From the NCBI GenBank assembly GCA_031256825.1, contig JAIRPV010000021.1, positions 1 to 64,000 of the forward strand: DNA of 64,000 nucleotides, read 5' to 3'. Origin of the DNA: Oscillospiraceae bacterium (lineage in GTDB: Bacteria > Bacillota > Clostridia > Oscillospirales > Acutalibacteraceae). Made by a program: the position numbers and the translations under genes. This document shows positions 24,031 through 32,450 of the stretch, one piece after another. The notes under the pieces were generated by a model. That model did no database searches, was not told where the DNA came from, and saw only the letters and a list, made by a program, of their open reading frames with translations. Each line of letters begins with the position of its first letter. Within the stretch, counting starts at the first letter, position 1.

Positions 24031-24837
24031 TCACCCCTCCGGGGGCGGAACAATCACCTGCACGCCGCCGTCCGGCGCCGGGTTAACGACCGCGCCTTCG
24101 GGGAGCTGCGGCGGGCCGCCTTCGCCACCGGCCCCGCCGAAGACCATGCCGCCGCCGCCCGCGCCGCCGCGCCCGCCGATGTTCAAAATCTGCACTTCCT
24201 TCACGCTCGTGCCGTTGTCGCTATAAATAATATTGACCGTTGCGCCGTTCTTGATGTCTGCCAGTTCGGCGTCTTTGGTTTGGAGCGCGCCGTCGGCAAA
24301 CGAGATGGTCTTCACCGCCGTTCCAACGGGGATCAGAAGCGTTTTTTCTTCGCCGGTATACCGGCTGGGCATGGTGACAGTGTTGCCTTCCGCGTCGGTC
24401 TGCGCTGGCCGGGTGACGGTGTTGCCCTCCGCGTCGGTCTGCGCTGGCCGGGTAACAGTGTTGCCCTCCGCGTCGGTTTGGGGCGTCCGGTTCCGGGTGA
24501 CCATATTGCCGTCGGCGTCTGTCTGGGGCGCTGGGCGGGTGACGGTTTCGCCGCTGGCGTCGGTTGCGCCTTCGCCGCCGCGGAAAAATCCACCGCCTTC
24601 CCCGCCGCTCATGCGGCTCTGCATTTCGCTCATGCGCTCCGCCATCTGATTCAAATCGAACGAGCCGCTGAGCACTTTCAGCGTCAGTTGGTTGCTCACC
24701 ACGTCGATCACCTCGGCATAAAGGGCGTTGGCCGCAACAGTGGTTTCTTCGCCTCCGCCGTCGGCGCTCTTGCCGCAAGCGGTGAGCAGCGCCGCGCTGA
24801 GCAGGAAAGCAAAAACGGTTATGACTACTTTTTTCAT
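24031..24837 (-). CDS. repeat-bearing lipoprotein linked to the MacAB locus
   Basis: A 268-residue lipoprotein (lipobox LLTAC, Cys21). After a Gly/Glu-rich segment it carries a tandem array of 13-residue units of the type QTDAEGNTVTRPA, then a small beta-rich domain (about residues 160-220) and a Gly/Pro-rich end (GGRGGAGGGG, then VNPAPDGG). No enzyme motif is visible. It follows the permease gene after 27 bases on the same strand, so it is probably the last gene of the exporter operon and may be its cargo-binding or surface part; this is inferred from position only. Confidence 0.75.
   Translation of the reverse strand: MKKVVITVFAFLLSAALLTACGKSADGGGEETTVAANALYAEVIDVVSNQLTLKVLSGSFDLNQMAERMSEMQSRMSGGEGGGFFRGGEGATDASGETVTRPAPQTDADGNMVTRNRTPQTDAEGNTVTRPAQTDAEGNTVTRPAQTDAEGNTVTMPSRYTGEEKTLLIPVGTAVKTISFADGALQTKDAELADIKNGATVNIIYSDNGTSVKEVQILNIGGRGGAGGGGMVFGGAGGEGGPPQLPEGAVVNPAPDGGVQVIVPPPEG
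24374..24490 (-). repeat. 39-base coding tandem repeat, three copies
   Basis: Three head-to-tail 39-base units (24374-24412, 24413-24451, 24452-24490) encode the 13-residue repeats of the lipoprotein. A fourth and fifth degenerate unit extend to about 24570. Units differ at few positions, so copy number may vary between strains. Confidence 0.9.
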
Positions 24838-24864
24838 GGGGAACCTCCTACCATCAATTCTGTC

Positions 24865-26139
24865 TTATTCTGTGTTTAACGCGTCTATCGGCTTCAGGCT
24901 CGAAGCCTTCCAGGCCGGGTAGAAGCCGAAAAAGATGCCTGTGGCCGCCGAAAAAACAAAGCCCAGAACCAGCCCGCTGGGCGAAAAGGCGTAGTCGATC
25001 TTGAAAAACTCCAGCAGCTTTGGGGCAAGAAAACTCAGGGCCATGCCAAACACGCCGCCCATCACGCTGATGAACACAGCCTCGAGCAAAAACTCCAGCA
25101 ATATCACGGAGCGGCTGGCGCCAATGCTCTTCAAAATGCCAATTTCTTTCACCCGCTCTTTTACGCTCACCATCAGCACGTTCATGATGCCAATGCCAGA
25201 CACCACCAGAACGATGGCCGCCACGGCAATGAGCAGCGTGGACATGGTGTTGGCCGTTTCCAGCGCCGAAGACAGCGTGCTGCCCGCATCCGCCACCGTA
25301 TAAAGGCTGTCGCTGCCGGTGATGCCGTAGATATAGTCCTTGATTTCTTCCACAGCCAAAGACACCGAATCAATGTCGTTGGCCAGCACAACATAAGAAG
25401 CGCCGCCGCCATCCGCCATTGCCCGCATGCGCGCCATGCCCGAAGTGGAACCTCCCGTGGTGTATTTGACCGCCACGTCATAGGGGACGTAGATCATGTC
25501 GTCGGGCGACGAACTGGAGCCGGGGCGGCCAGAGCTGGAAAGGCCCGCGCTGCCGCCAATGCGGGCAATCACCCCCACCACTTCGAAGGTAAGCCCCTTG
25601 AGCTTGATGCTTTCGCCCACGCAGTTTTGCCAGTCGTCGCCAAACAGCAGCTGCGCCACATTGTAGCCCAGCGCGCAAACCTTGCGGCGAGCGGCGCCGT
25701 CGTCATCCGTAAAGAATTCGCCCATGGCAAGATCCAGGTGCGTGATCGCCTGGTAGACTTCGTTGATGCCCATGATTGTGACCGTTTCGCTTGCCTGCCC
25801 ATAAGCCGCCGTTGTGGAGGTGCTCACGCTGATGCCAACGCTCTTCACATGTTCCAGTTCCTCCATGTCCAGCACCTGCTGCTTTGTCAGGGTCGTTACA
25901 GAGGCTGTGGCGCCGCCGCGCACCATCATGCCGCCGCCCATGGCGCGCGAAATGGTGATGGTCTCGACCGAAAGGCGCTTGTATTGCTCCGAAACGCTGT
26001 CCTGCCCGGCCTTGCCAATGCCAACCACCATGATGATGGTAAACGAGCCGATGATGATCCCCAAGCTGGTCAGCAATACCCGGAATTTATTTGCGCCAAC
26101 GCTATAGAACACGCTGCGCAGGGTTTCGGTCAGCCTCAT
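24865..26139 (-). CDS. MacB-type ABC transporter permease
   Basis: A 424-residue permease with an N-terminal membrane helix (about 20-45), a large extracytoplasmic domain of the MacB_PCD type, and three C-terminal helices of the FtsX fold (GIGIMNVLMVSVKERVKEIG). There is no fused ATPase, so the separate ATPase gene must supply energy. The ATG at 26139 overlaps the stop of the MacA-like gene (ATGA), giving translational coupling. A longer reading frame upstream is out-of-frame MacA coding sequence. The periplasmic domain has an odd Ser/Gly/Pro stretch (SSSGRPGSSSSP). Confidence 0.93.
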   Translation of the reverse strand: MRLTETLRSVFYSVGANKFRVLLTSLGIIIGSFTIIMVVGIGKAGQDSVSEQYKRLSVETITISRAMGGGMMVRGGATASVTTLTKQQVLDMEELEHVKSVGISVSTSTTAAYGQASETVTIMGINEVYQAITHLDLAMGEFFTDDDGAARRKVCALGYNVAQLLFGDDWQNCVGESIKLKGLTFEVVGVIARIGGSAGLSSSGRPGSSSSPDDMIYVPYDVAVKYTTGGSTSGMARMRAMADGGGASYVVLANDIDSVSLAVEEIKDYIYGITGSDSLYTVADAGSTLSSALETANTMSTLLIAVAAIVLVVSGIGIMNVLMVSVKERVKEIGILKSIGASRSVILLEFLLEAVFISVMGGVFGMALSFLAPKLLEFFKIDYAFSPSGLVLGFVFSAATGIFFGFYPAWKASSLKPIDALNTE

Positions 26140-27905
26140 TTTTCGCTCACCGCCTTCGCGGGGCTGGTGCTGACCGTTTCGCCCTCTTTTAAGCCGCTCA
26201 GCACTTCGGTTTCCGTTCCGTTGGTCAGCCCGCAGCTGACTTCCCGCTTTTCCAGCTGATCCTGCTTGCCGATCACATAAACATATTGAACGCCGTCTTC
26301 CAGGAAAATCGCCTTGTTGGGCGCCATCAGCACATCTTCGTGCTCCAGCCGCACAAAGGTGCACAGCGCCGTCATGCCGTCTTTGATGGAAGCGTTTGGC
26401 GCGTCGAGCTTCACTGTGACCGTATAGGTTGTAATGCCGGAAGAATCTGTGCTGGGCAGGGAGCTGATGCTGACCACTTTGCCCGGGAACGATTCGTCGC
26501 CAATGCTGTCGATCTGCACTTTCACCGTTTGCCCCTGCTCCACGCCCACGATGTCGCCTTCCGTTATATTGGCCGTCAGGTAAACTTCCGATAGATCGCA
26601 GACGGTGACCACGCTGCTGCTGCTGCCGGAGGTACCGAACATCATATTGGTATTGGCGTTGCTCGAAGCGCTGACTTTTTCCCCCTCCTTCTTTGTCAGG
26701 CTGATGATTTGCCCGTCAATGGGGGAAGTGATTTTCGTCTGCTGGAGTTTGTTTTCCGCTTCTTCCAGCAGCAGCTCCATCTCGCGCACGCTCGATTTTG
26801 CGTTGCTCACCGAAGCGGAGCCTTTCTGCGCCTGTTCATAGCTATCCAGCGCCAGTTCATAGTTCCCAATGTCTTTGACAAAGTTCTGCTTGGCTGTGGC
26901 CAAGTTTTTCTGCGCTTTGGCCAGCGAAGTTTCCGCGTCGGCCACAGCCTGCTTCGCGGCGGCAAGATCGTCCACCGATTGATCGGCGGCGTCGCTTTTT
27001 GCTGTTGCGATATCTTGCTTGAGCCGCTGCACGGCCTCGTTGGCGGAATTGTAATTTTTCAGCGCCGTCGCGGTTTTTGTGGAAGCTTCGGATCGCGCTT
27101 TTGCTTTGGCCTGATTCAGATCCTCTTTTAGGCGGCTCAAGCTGGTTCGCGCGGCCTCGTAGGCTTTTTGGGCCGCCGCCTCGTTTTCCGCGCCAATCGC
27201 ATCGTAATATGCCTGCTCTTTTTCCTCCAGGGTAGCTTCCGCGTCTTTTATCTTGCGCTGATAATCCGTGTCGTCGAACGGATGCAGCTCTTCGGACTGG
27301 GCGACAACCAGTTCCGTGGCGCGCTGGGTCAGCAGCGCCTGCGCGTCGCTCAGCTCCCGATCCGTTTTGGTGGCGTCGTAGGGATCGATGGCATTTTTCT
27401 CGGCTTGCGCCAGCTCCTTTTGGCGCTTTTCCAGGTTGTAGGCGGCTGCGGCCACGGCCGCGTCGTAATCATAGGAATCGAAGCTGTCGCCGAGCAGGGC
27501 CTTTGTGTTTTGCAGGCTGAGCTTGTCGCTCTTCAGGCTGTGGGCGTAGTTCCACAGCGCGTCGGCATAGTTATTCTGCGCTTTTTCCAGGTTATTGCGC
27601 GCGGTTTCGATGTCCAGCTGATAGTCGGTGCCGTCGAGTTCCAGGAGCAGGTCGCCCTTCTCCACCGTGTCCCCCGCCGCAACGTAGAGTTTGCTCACCG
27701 TGCCAGACACCTCGAAGTTGAGGTTTGTCACAGGCAGCGCCACCGTGCCGTCGGCGGTCAATCCCACAATCAAATTGCCTTTGGTCACCTGTTTTGCCGC
27801 GTTGGCCGGGAGCGTGTTCTCTGTTGTTTTAGCGCCGCAGCCCCAAAGCCCCAGCGCCAACCCCAGCGCCAATAAAACGGCGGCCGCCCTTTTTGCTTTC
27901 TTCAT
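26136..27905 (-). CDS. MacA/HlyD-type membrane-fusion lipoprotein
   Basis: A 589-residue adaptor with a lipoprotein signal (LWGC, Cys23), a split biotinyl-lipoyl hairpin domain (about 60-95 and 395-420), a coiled coil of about 290 residues rich in Ala, Lys, Glu and Gln, then beta-barrel and membrane-proximal domains. The coiled coil is longer than in many MacA proteins, as in other Gram-positive members that span the wall. It is the first gene of the operon and overlaps the permease gene. It probably forms the extracellular conduit of the exporter. Confidence 0.92.
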   Translation of the reverse strand: MKKAKRAAAVLLALGLALGLWGCGAKTTENTLPANAAKQVTKGNLIVGLTADGTVALPVTNLNFEVSGTVSKLYVAAGDTVEKGDLLLELDGTDYQLDIETARNNLEKAQNNYADALWNYAHSLKSDKLSLQNTKALLGDSFDSYDYDAAVAAAAYNLEKRQKELAQAEKNAIDPYDATKTDRELSDAQALLTQRATELVVAQSEELHPFDDTDYQRKIKDAEATLEEKEQAYYDAIGAENEAAAQKAYEAARTSLSRLKEDLNQAKAKARSEASTKTATALKNYNSANEAVQRLKQDIATAKSDAADQSVDDLAAAKQAVADAETSLAKAQKNLATAKQNFVKDIGNYELALDSYEQAQKGSASVSNAKSSVREMELLLEEAENKLQQTKITSPIDGQIISLTKKEGEKVSASSNANTNMMFGTSGSSSSVVTVCDLSEVYLTANITEGDIVGVEQGQTVKVQIDSIGDESFPGKVVSISSLPSTDSSGITTYTVTVKLDAPNASIKDGMTALCTFVRLEHEDVLMAPNKAIFLEDGVQYVYVIGKQDQLEKREVSCGLTNGTETEVLSGLKEGETVSTSPAKAVSEK

Positions 27906-28052
27906 CGCGGTTATCCTCTCTTCGCTTCTGTTTGCAACAATATGTTACCAAAAAAAGCTTGAAATTAGCTTGAATGCGAATGAACGTATGGTGGTGGTTT
28001 GGTGAAAAGAGGGTGAACGATGGTCGATTTCCGTGCCGCCCGATTTTCTGTC

Positions 28053-28081
28053 TTGACATTTTCCCCGCGCCTTGGTATAAT
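28053..28081 (+). promoter_or_regulatory. strong promoter upstream of apgM
   Basis: Exact TTGACA (28053-28058), 17-base spacer, exact TATAAT (28076-28081). It directs a transcript with about 315 untranslated bases before apgM. Confidence 0.8.
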
Positions 28082-28087
28082 AAGTAT

Positions 28088-28404
28088 CGAATCCGTGGCG
28101 CGGCATCCTGTTGCGGCGCTAATTTACAATAGTTCGAAATTTCGGAATGGCGAACCGGTTTTTGACCCCTTTTCAGAGCCAAATTCCAGTATTCCGGAAT
28201 TTCGGAATCTCGTCAATTGCCGCTTTCGATGTGATATAACAGCACAAAGCAGGCGGCGGGGAGACGCCTTCGCAGAGCAATCGCTCGTGATGAATTGCCA
28301 CGGCAGGAGCGGGTTCTGAAACAGAATAGAGCGGCATTTGGGCCGCATCGCGCAATGGACGCGGGATTTATTCCGGCACAAGTAAACAGCGGAAAGGAAT
28401 CACG
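28088..28404 (+). other. long untranslated apgM leader, no recognised riboswitch
   Basis: About 315 bases with no supported gene. AATTTCGGAAT occurs twice exactly 60 bases apart (second copy within ATTCCGGAATTTCGGAAT, itself able to fold). A TATAAC near 28231 could be a second weak promoter element. No T-box sequence or riboswitch core that I know was seen. The 180 bases between the MacA-like gene and this leader hold only the promoter. Confidence 0.5.
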
Positions 28405-29628
28405 ATGAAATATATCACAGTTCTCTATGATGGAATGGCCGACACGCCCGTGGCGCAACTGGGCGGCAAAACCCCCATGCAGGCCGCGCGCAAGCCCCGG
28501 TTCGACGCGATGGGCCGCGACGGCGAGGTTGGCCTGGCCAAAACGGTTGCCCCGGGGCTGAAACCGGGCAGCGACGTGGCAAACCTGAGCGTGCTGGGCT
28601 ACGACCCGGCGAAGTATTATACGGGCCGCTCGCCGCTTGAGGCCGTGAGCATGGGCGTGCCCATGCAGCCGGACGACCTCACCCTGCGCTGCAATTTGGT
28701 CACGCTTTCGGACGGGGCGCCGTTTGATCAAAAGAGTATGCTCGATTATTCCGGCGGGGAAATATCAACCGAAGAGGCCGCGCAGCTCATGCAGGCGGTG
28801 CAAACGCATCTTGGCGGCGAAGAATTTACGTATTACGCGGGCGTGCAATACCGGCACTGCCTGCTTTGGCACGGCGCAAAGGCGCTGAAAGAGGCCATTG
28901 CGCCGCTGACGCCGCCGCACGATATTTCGGACAGGCCCATAACGGGCTATTTGCCCCAAACCCTTGCGGCAAGCCCCCTGCTGCGCATGATGGAAGCCAG
29001 CTTCGCGCTGCTCAGCGCCCATCCGGTCAATATCAAACGCCGAGAGCAGGGCAAGCCGCCCGCGAACTGCATCTGGCTCTGGGGCGAGGGCACGCGCCCG
29101 GCGCTGCCGCCGTTTGAAGAAATCACCGGCCTGAAGGGATCCATTATTTCAGCCGTGGATTTGCTCAAAGGCATTGGCGCGCTGGCGGGCATGCGCACGC
29201 CCGACGTAACAGGCGCCACCGGCTGGCTCGACACAAACTACGAAGGCAAGGCCCGCTGCGCTGTGGAAGAGCTAAAGGCCGGGCAGGATTTTGTCTACCT
29301 GCACTTTGAGGCAAGCGACGAATCTGGGCACCGCGGCGACGCCGCGGCCAAAGTCCGCGCCATCGAGCTGATCGACGAGCGCGTCTGGCCGATTTTGCAG
29401 GAATACCTGGATACCCTCGACGACTACGCCGTGCTGCTTTGCCCCGACCATCCAACGCCGCTTGCGCTCAAAACCCATACCAGCGAACCTGTGCCGTATC
29501 TTTTATACCGCAGGGCATGGCGGGGATCCGGCAGGGGCGTGGAATGCGTCAGCGAAGAAAGCGCCGCAGCAACAGGGAATTATGTTGGGTTTGGCCCTGA
29601 TCTGATGAAAAAATTCATTGGAAAGTGA
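28405..29628 (+). CDS. apgM: cofactor-independent phosphoglycerate mutase, archaeal type
   Basis: A 407-residue member of the alkaline-phosphatase superfamily (aPGAM type) that interconverts 3- and 2-phosphoglycerate in glycolysis. Metal-binding motifs include YDGMADTP near the N-terminus, the nucleophile region GSDVANLSVLGYDP with its Ser, HFEASDESGHRGD, and CPDHPTP near residue 350. GGAAAGGA precedes the ATG. Some relatives in Clostridia are annotated as homoserine kinases because the families are close, so the substrate is likely rather than certain. Confidence 0.9.
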   Translation: MKYITVLYDGMADTPVAQLGGKTPMQAARKPRFDAMGRDGEVGLAKTVAPGLKPGSDVANLSVLGYDPAKYYTGRSPLEAVSMGVPMQPDDLTLRCNLVTLSDGAPFDQKSMLDYSGGEISTEEAAQLMQAVQTHLGGEEFTYYAGVQYRHCLLWHGAKALKEAIAPLTPPHDISDRPITGYLPQTLAASPLLRMMEASFALLSAHPVNIKRREQGKPPANCIWLWGEGTRPALPPFEEITGLKGSIISAVDLLKGIGALAGMRTPDVTGATGWLDTNYEGKARCAVEELKAGQDFVYLHFEASDESGHRGDAAAKVRAIELIDERVWPILQEYLDTLDDYAVLLCPDHPTPLALKTHTSEPVPYLLYRRAWRGSGRGVECVSEESAAATGNYVGFGPDLMKKFIGK

Positions 29629-29714
29629 GAACCCGTTTTCACAGCCCCGCCTGCCGTCTTTCCGGATCTTTTTCCGGCGAACATCCGCCATTTCATTCTG
29701 CGAAAACAGGTTCT
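29628..29714. repeat. long-spaced inverted repeat after apgM
   Basis: AGAACCCGTTTTC (29628-29640) matches the reverse complement of GAAAACAGGTTCT (29702-29714) with one mismatch. The 61-base centre holds another small stem around TTTTT. It may act as a terminator or be the ends of a tiny element. Confidence 0.45.
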
Positions 29715-29764
29715 AACAGACGCAACGGGGCATACTAACGCTAAAACCAATCCGGGAGGACATT

Positions 29765-30850
29765 ATGGAGCTTTGCAGCGCGGCAACGTTACAGGAATAC
29801 AACGACTTTGTTTGGAACCACCCAAAGGGGCACTGGCTTCAGGCCCCGGAGTGGGGGAACGTAAAAAAGCAGTGGAAGTGGGAAGGCATCATCGAGCGGG
29901 ATGACAACGGCCAAATCACAGGCGTGATGTCGGTGCTCATCCGGCGCATCACAGGCGTGGGGGTAACGATGATGTACAGCCCGCGCGGGCCTGTTTGCGA
30001 TTTGCACGACGAGGCCGTGTTCGGCAAGCTGATTGCCGACGCAAAGCGGCTGGCGAAACAATACCGTTCCTACGTCATCAAGATGGATCCCGACATATCC
30101 ATCAGCGACAATGTGTTTGAAGGGATAGTGCGGCGGCAGGGGTTTGTGATCGATAACTCCAACAACAACTTTGAGGGGATTCAGGCGCGCTTCGTCTTCC
30201 GGCTGCATTTAAATGGCCGCAGCGAAGAAGAACTGCTGGCCTCGTTCCACTCAAAAACGCGCTATAATATCCGCGTAGCCCAGCGGCGCGGCGTGGAAGT
30301 GAAGACCGAGACCAAAGCGCAGCTGCCCGCGTTCTACGCGCTGATGAAAGAAACCGGCGACCGCGACGGGTTTGCCATCCGCCCGCTTTCTTATTTTGAA
30401 ACCATGATGGACGTCATGGGCGATCACGTTCGCTTTTTTATGGCTTACTACGAAGGCGTGCCCGTTGCGGGCACTTTGGCGGTGCACTTTGGCGACAAGG
30501 TCTGGTATGCCTACGGGGCCAGCAGCAGCCAGCACCGCGACGCCATGCCGAACTATCTTGTGCAATGGCGCATGATACAGTGGGCCGCTCAGCTGGGCTG
30601 CCGCATTTATGATTTCCGCGGGGTTTCGGGCGATCTGGATGAAAGCAAGCCTGTTTATGGGCTTTATCGCTTCAAAAAGGGGTTCAACGGCGACTTTACC
30701 GAGTTCCTGGGGGAACTGACGCTGGTGACAAAGCCCTTCCTGAACTTTCTGCTGTCGCGCGCGCTGAAGGTCTACACCAAGCTGCGCAAGAAGCTGCGCC
30801 CTTCGCTCCAAAAAGAGATGGCGCCGGAGCAAGCAGGAGGCAGGGATTAG
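29765..30850 (+). CDS. FemAB-type peptidoglycan aminoacyltransferase
   Basis: A 361-residue FemAB/FemX protein with two GNAT-like domains. FemAB-family members transfer amino acids from aminoacyl-tRNA to the peptide stem of lipid II to build cross-bridges. Seen here are the N-terminal region FVWNHPKGHWLQAPEWG, the SKTRYNIRVAQRRGVEV segment typical of the second domain, and YDFRGVSGD near residue 295. GGGAGGA precedes the ATG. The C-terminus is basic and ends in QAGGRD, encoded by the start of an AGGAGGCAGG repeat patch, so the last residues and stop may come from repeat insertion. Confidence 0.93.
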   Translation: MELCSAATLQEYNDFVWNHPKGHWLQAPEWGNVKKQWKWEGIIERDDNGQITGVMSVLIRRITGVGVTMMYSPRGPVCDLHDEAVFGKLIADAKRLAKQYRSYVIKMDPDISISDNVFEGIVRRQGFVIDNSNNNFEGIQARFVFRLHLNGRSEEELLASFHSKTRYNIRVAQRRGVEVKTETKAQLPAFYALMKETGDRDGFAIRPLSYFETMMDVMGDHVRFFMAYYEGVPVAGTLAVHFGDKVWYAYGASSSQHRDAMPNYLVQWRMIQWAAQLGCRIYDFRGVSGDLDESKPVYGLYRFKKGFNGDFTEFLGELTLVTKPFLNFLLSRALKVYTKLRKKLRPSLQKEMAPEQAGGRD

Positions 30851-30923
30851 GAGGCAGGAGGCAGGGGACGAGAGGCCTTTGAGGAGGCAGGGATCAGGAG
30901 GCAGGGGACGGGGATGGGGATAG
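30833..30923. repeat. AGGAGGCAGG-rich repeat patch A (dispersed family)
   Basis: A G-rich patch made of AGGAGGCAGG and GGATTAGG/GGATCAGG units in several copies. It begins within the last codons of the FemAB gene and runs into the intergenic space. The same motif, in either orientation, recurs inside dnaX, before dnaX and inside ylbJ. Confidence 0.85.
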
Positions 30924-30937
30924 GAAAAACAGGAGCG

Positions 30938-30968
30938 ATTCCCCTGCGGGCGCAGGGGAATGCCTTTT
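30938..30968 (+). terminator. terminator after the FemAB gene
   Basis: A perfect 11-base stem, ATTCCCCTGCG with CGCAGGGGAAT, two-base centre, followed by GCCTTTTG. Confidence 0.7.
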
Positions 30969-31004
30969 GTCCGGCCAAAATCCAAAATTTTGCCCCAAAA
31001 AGGG

Positions 31005-31033
31005 TTGCAGTTTCTCTGAAAATCTGGTATGAT
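31005..31033 (+). promoter_or_regulatory. efp promoter
   Basis: TTGCAG (31005-31010), 17-base spacer, TATGAT (31028-31033), 43 bases before the efp start. Confidence 0.7.
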
Positions 31034-31076
31034 ATAAACAGTTATCTTGTAATTCAGGAAAGATGAGGTATACAGC

Positions 31077-31634
31077 ATGGTATCAGCAGGCGATTTCCGC
31101 AACGGCGTAACCTTCGAGATGGAGGGCGCGGTTTATCAGATCATCGAGTTCCAGCATGTGAAGCCCGGCAAAGGCGCAGCCTTCGTGCGCACAAAAATCC
31201 GCGACGTCATTGGCGGCGCCGTTGTGGAGCGCACGTTTAATCCCTCCGACAAGTTCCCGACGGCCTATATTGAACGCCGCGAAATGGCCTATTCCTACAA
31301 CGACGGCGACTTGTATTATTTCCTCGACGGGGAAAGTTACGAGATGATCCCTGTCAACAAGGCGGATCTGCCCGACAGCTTCCGGTTTGTAAAAGAAGAT
31401 TTTGTGTGCAAAATCCTCTCCTACAAGGGCAGCGTTTTCGGCGTGGAACCACCCACCACCGTCACGTTGCAGATCACCCAGACCGACCCGGGCTTTAAGG
31501 GCGACACCGCCACCAACGCCACCAAACCCGCTACGCTTGAAACCGGCGCGGAAATCAAAGTTCCGCTGTTCATCGACGAAGGCACGTCTGTGATTGTAGA
31601 CACGCGCACGGGGGAATATGTCAGCAGAGGGTAG
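31077..31634 (+). CDS. efp: translation elongation factor P
   Basis: EF-P of 185 residues, starting MVSAGDFRNGVTFEMEG, with the KOW-like domain I and two OB domains. It rescues ribosomes stalled at polyproline. The loop that reaches the peptidyl centre reads KPGKGAAF with Lys32 at the position modified in many bacteria; no modification gene (epmA or similar) is seen in the window. The gene has its own promoter, followed closely by the CD1247-like gene. Confidence 0.98.
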   Translation: MVSAGDFRNGVTFEMEGAVYQIIEFQHVKPGKGAAFVRTKIRDVIGGAVVERTFNPSDKFPTAYIERREMAYSYNDGDLYYFLDGESYEMIPVNKADLPDSFRFVKEDFVCKILSYKGSVFGVEPPTTVTLQITQTDPGFKGDTATNATKPATLETGAEIKVPLFIDEGTSVIVDTRTGEYVSRG

Positions 31635-31673
31635 CGGCAAACCAAATTTATTTCCACAACGGGAGGAATACCT

Positions 31674-32072
31674 ATGACCATCATTGAAAAAGCCGAGCAG
31701 CTGCGGGAGCAGGCGGTGCGGCTGGAGCTAAAGAACGAGCCCGCGGCGGCGCTGCTGGGCGGCGCGCTGGCGCTGATAGAAGATCTGGCGCGGCAGGTAA
31801 CGGGGCTCACCGACGAACTGGCTTCGCTGACAGAGCAGGTGGACGATCTGGACGATGAGCTGGAAGAGCTTTGCGAAGACGTTTACGGCGAAGACGAGGA
31901 CGATGTATTTGAGGTGGAATGCCCCAACTGCGGCGAACTCATCCAGATTGACGAGGGCATTCTGGAAGACGGCAGCATCACTTGCCCCGGCTGCGACGAA
32001 ACGCTGGAGTTCGAGTTTGGCTGCGATTGCGAAACCTGCGACGACGCGGACTGCCCCGAGCACCATGGCTGA
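31674..32072 (+). CDS. CD1247-type coiled-coil zinc-ribbon protein
   Basis: A 132-residue very acidic protein. Residues 1-65 form a helical, coiled-coil domain of the type called CD1247 N-terminal in Clostridia; residues about 80-110 contain CPNC and CPGC, a zinc ribbon; the end adds CDCETCDDADCPEHHG, a possible further metal site. The family is conserved in Clostridia beside efp but has no established function. GGGAGGA precedes the ATG, and the stop overlaps the next gene by 8 bases. Confidence 0.85.
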   Translation: MTIIEKAEQLREQAVRLELKNEPAAALLGGALALIEDLARQVTGLTDELASLTEQVDDLDDELEELCEDVYGEDEDDVFEVECPNCGELIQIDEGILEDGSITCPGCDETLEFEFGCDCETCDDADCPEHHG

Positions 32073-32409
32073 ACGGAACGCGCAACCGGATAAAACAAAC
32101 CCTCTGGCCATTTGCCAGCGAGGGCGGTTATATGAATATCTGCCTGTTTGTCAGCTGAACGGCAACACGTTTCGCGTTGCGCGCGTTGCAAACCGCACGC
32201 TGCCGTTTCACGCGCACAGGGATTCGGACGAGCTGTTCTATGTGCTGGAGGGCGGATTCTGGCTGGAAACAGACGAAGGCCGCACCCGGCTGGACGCAGG
32301 CGACATGCTTGTTGTGCCAAAAGGCACGCGGCACCGGCCTGTGGTAACGGACGAAGTGAAGGTGCTGCTGGGCGAACTGGCAGGCACGCTGACAGAAGAA
32401 AATAGCTGA
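32065..32409 (+). CDS. cupin-fold protein
   Basis: A 114-residue single-domain cupin with both motifs: HAHRDSDELFYVLEGGF and GDMLVVPKGTRHRP, with His and Glu residues that usually bind a metal. Ligand or reaction cannot be told from sequence. The ATG overlaps the stop of the upstream zinc-ribbon gene, so the two are coupled. No good ribosome site is separate from the upstream coding end, which fits reinitiation. Confidence 0.85.
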   Translation: MAERNAQPDKTNPLAICQRGRLYEYLPVCQLNGNTFRVARVANRTLPFHAHRDSDELFYVLEGGFWLETDEGRTRLDAGDMLVVPKGTRHRPVVTDEVKVLLGELAGTLTEENS

Positions 32410-32450
32410 CACAGGCCCTGCGCCTGAGCTATTACATAAGGAGAGTGCAT

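Noticed and set aside
24374-24490. Regular 39-base repeats considered as a CRISPR array
   Set aside because: Units are contiguous without spacers and encode an in-frame protein repeat; no cas genes are near. The same applies to the 45-base units in dnaX.
26140-26364. Longer start for the MacB-type permease
   Set aside because: The extension is an out-of-frame reading of the MacA-like gene; the ATGA overlap gives the natural start.
28088-28404. T-box or known riboswitch in the apgM leader
   Set aside because: No T-box sequence and no riboswitch core that I recognise; kept only as an unexplained leader.
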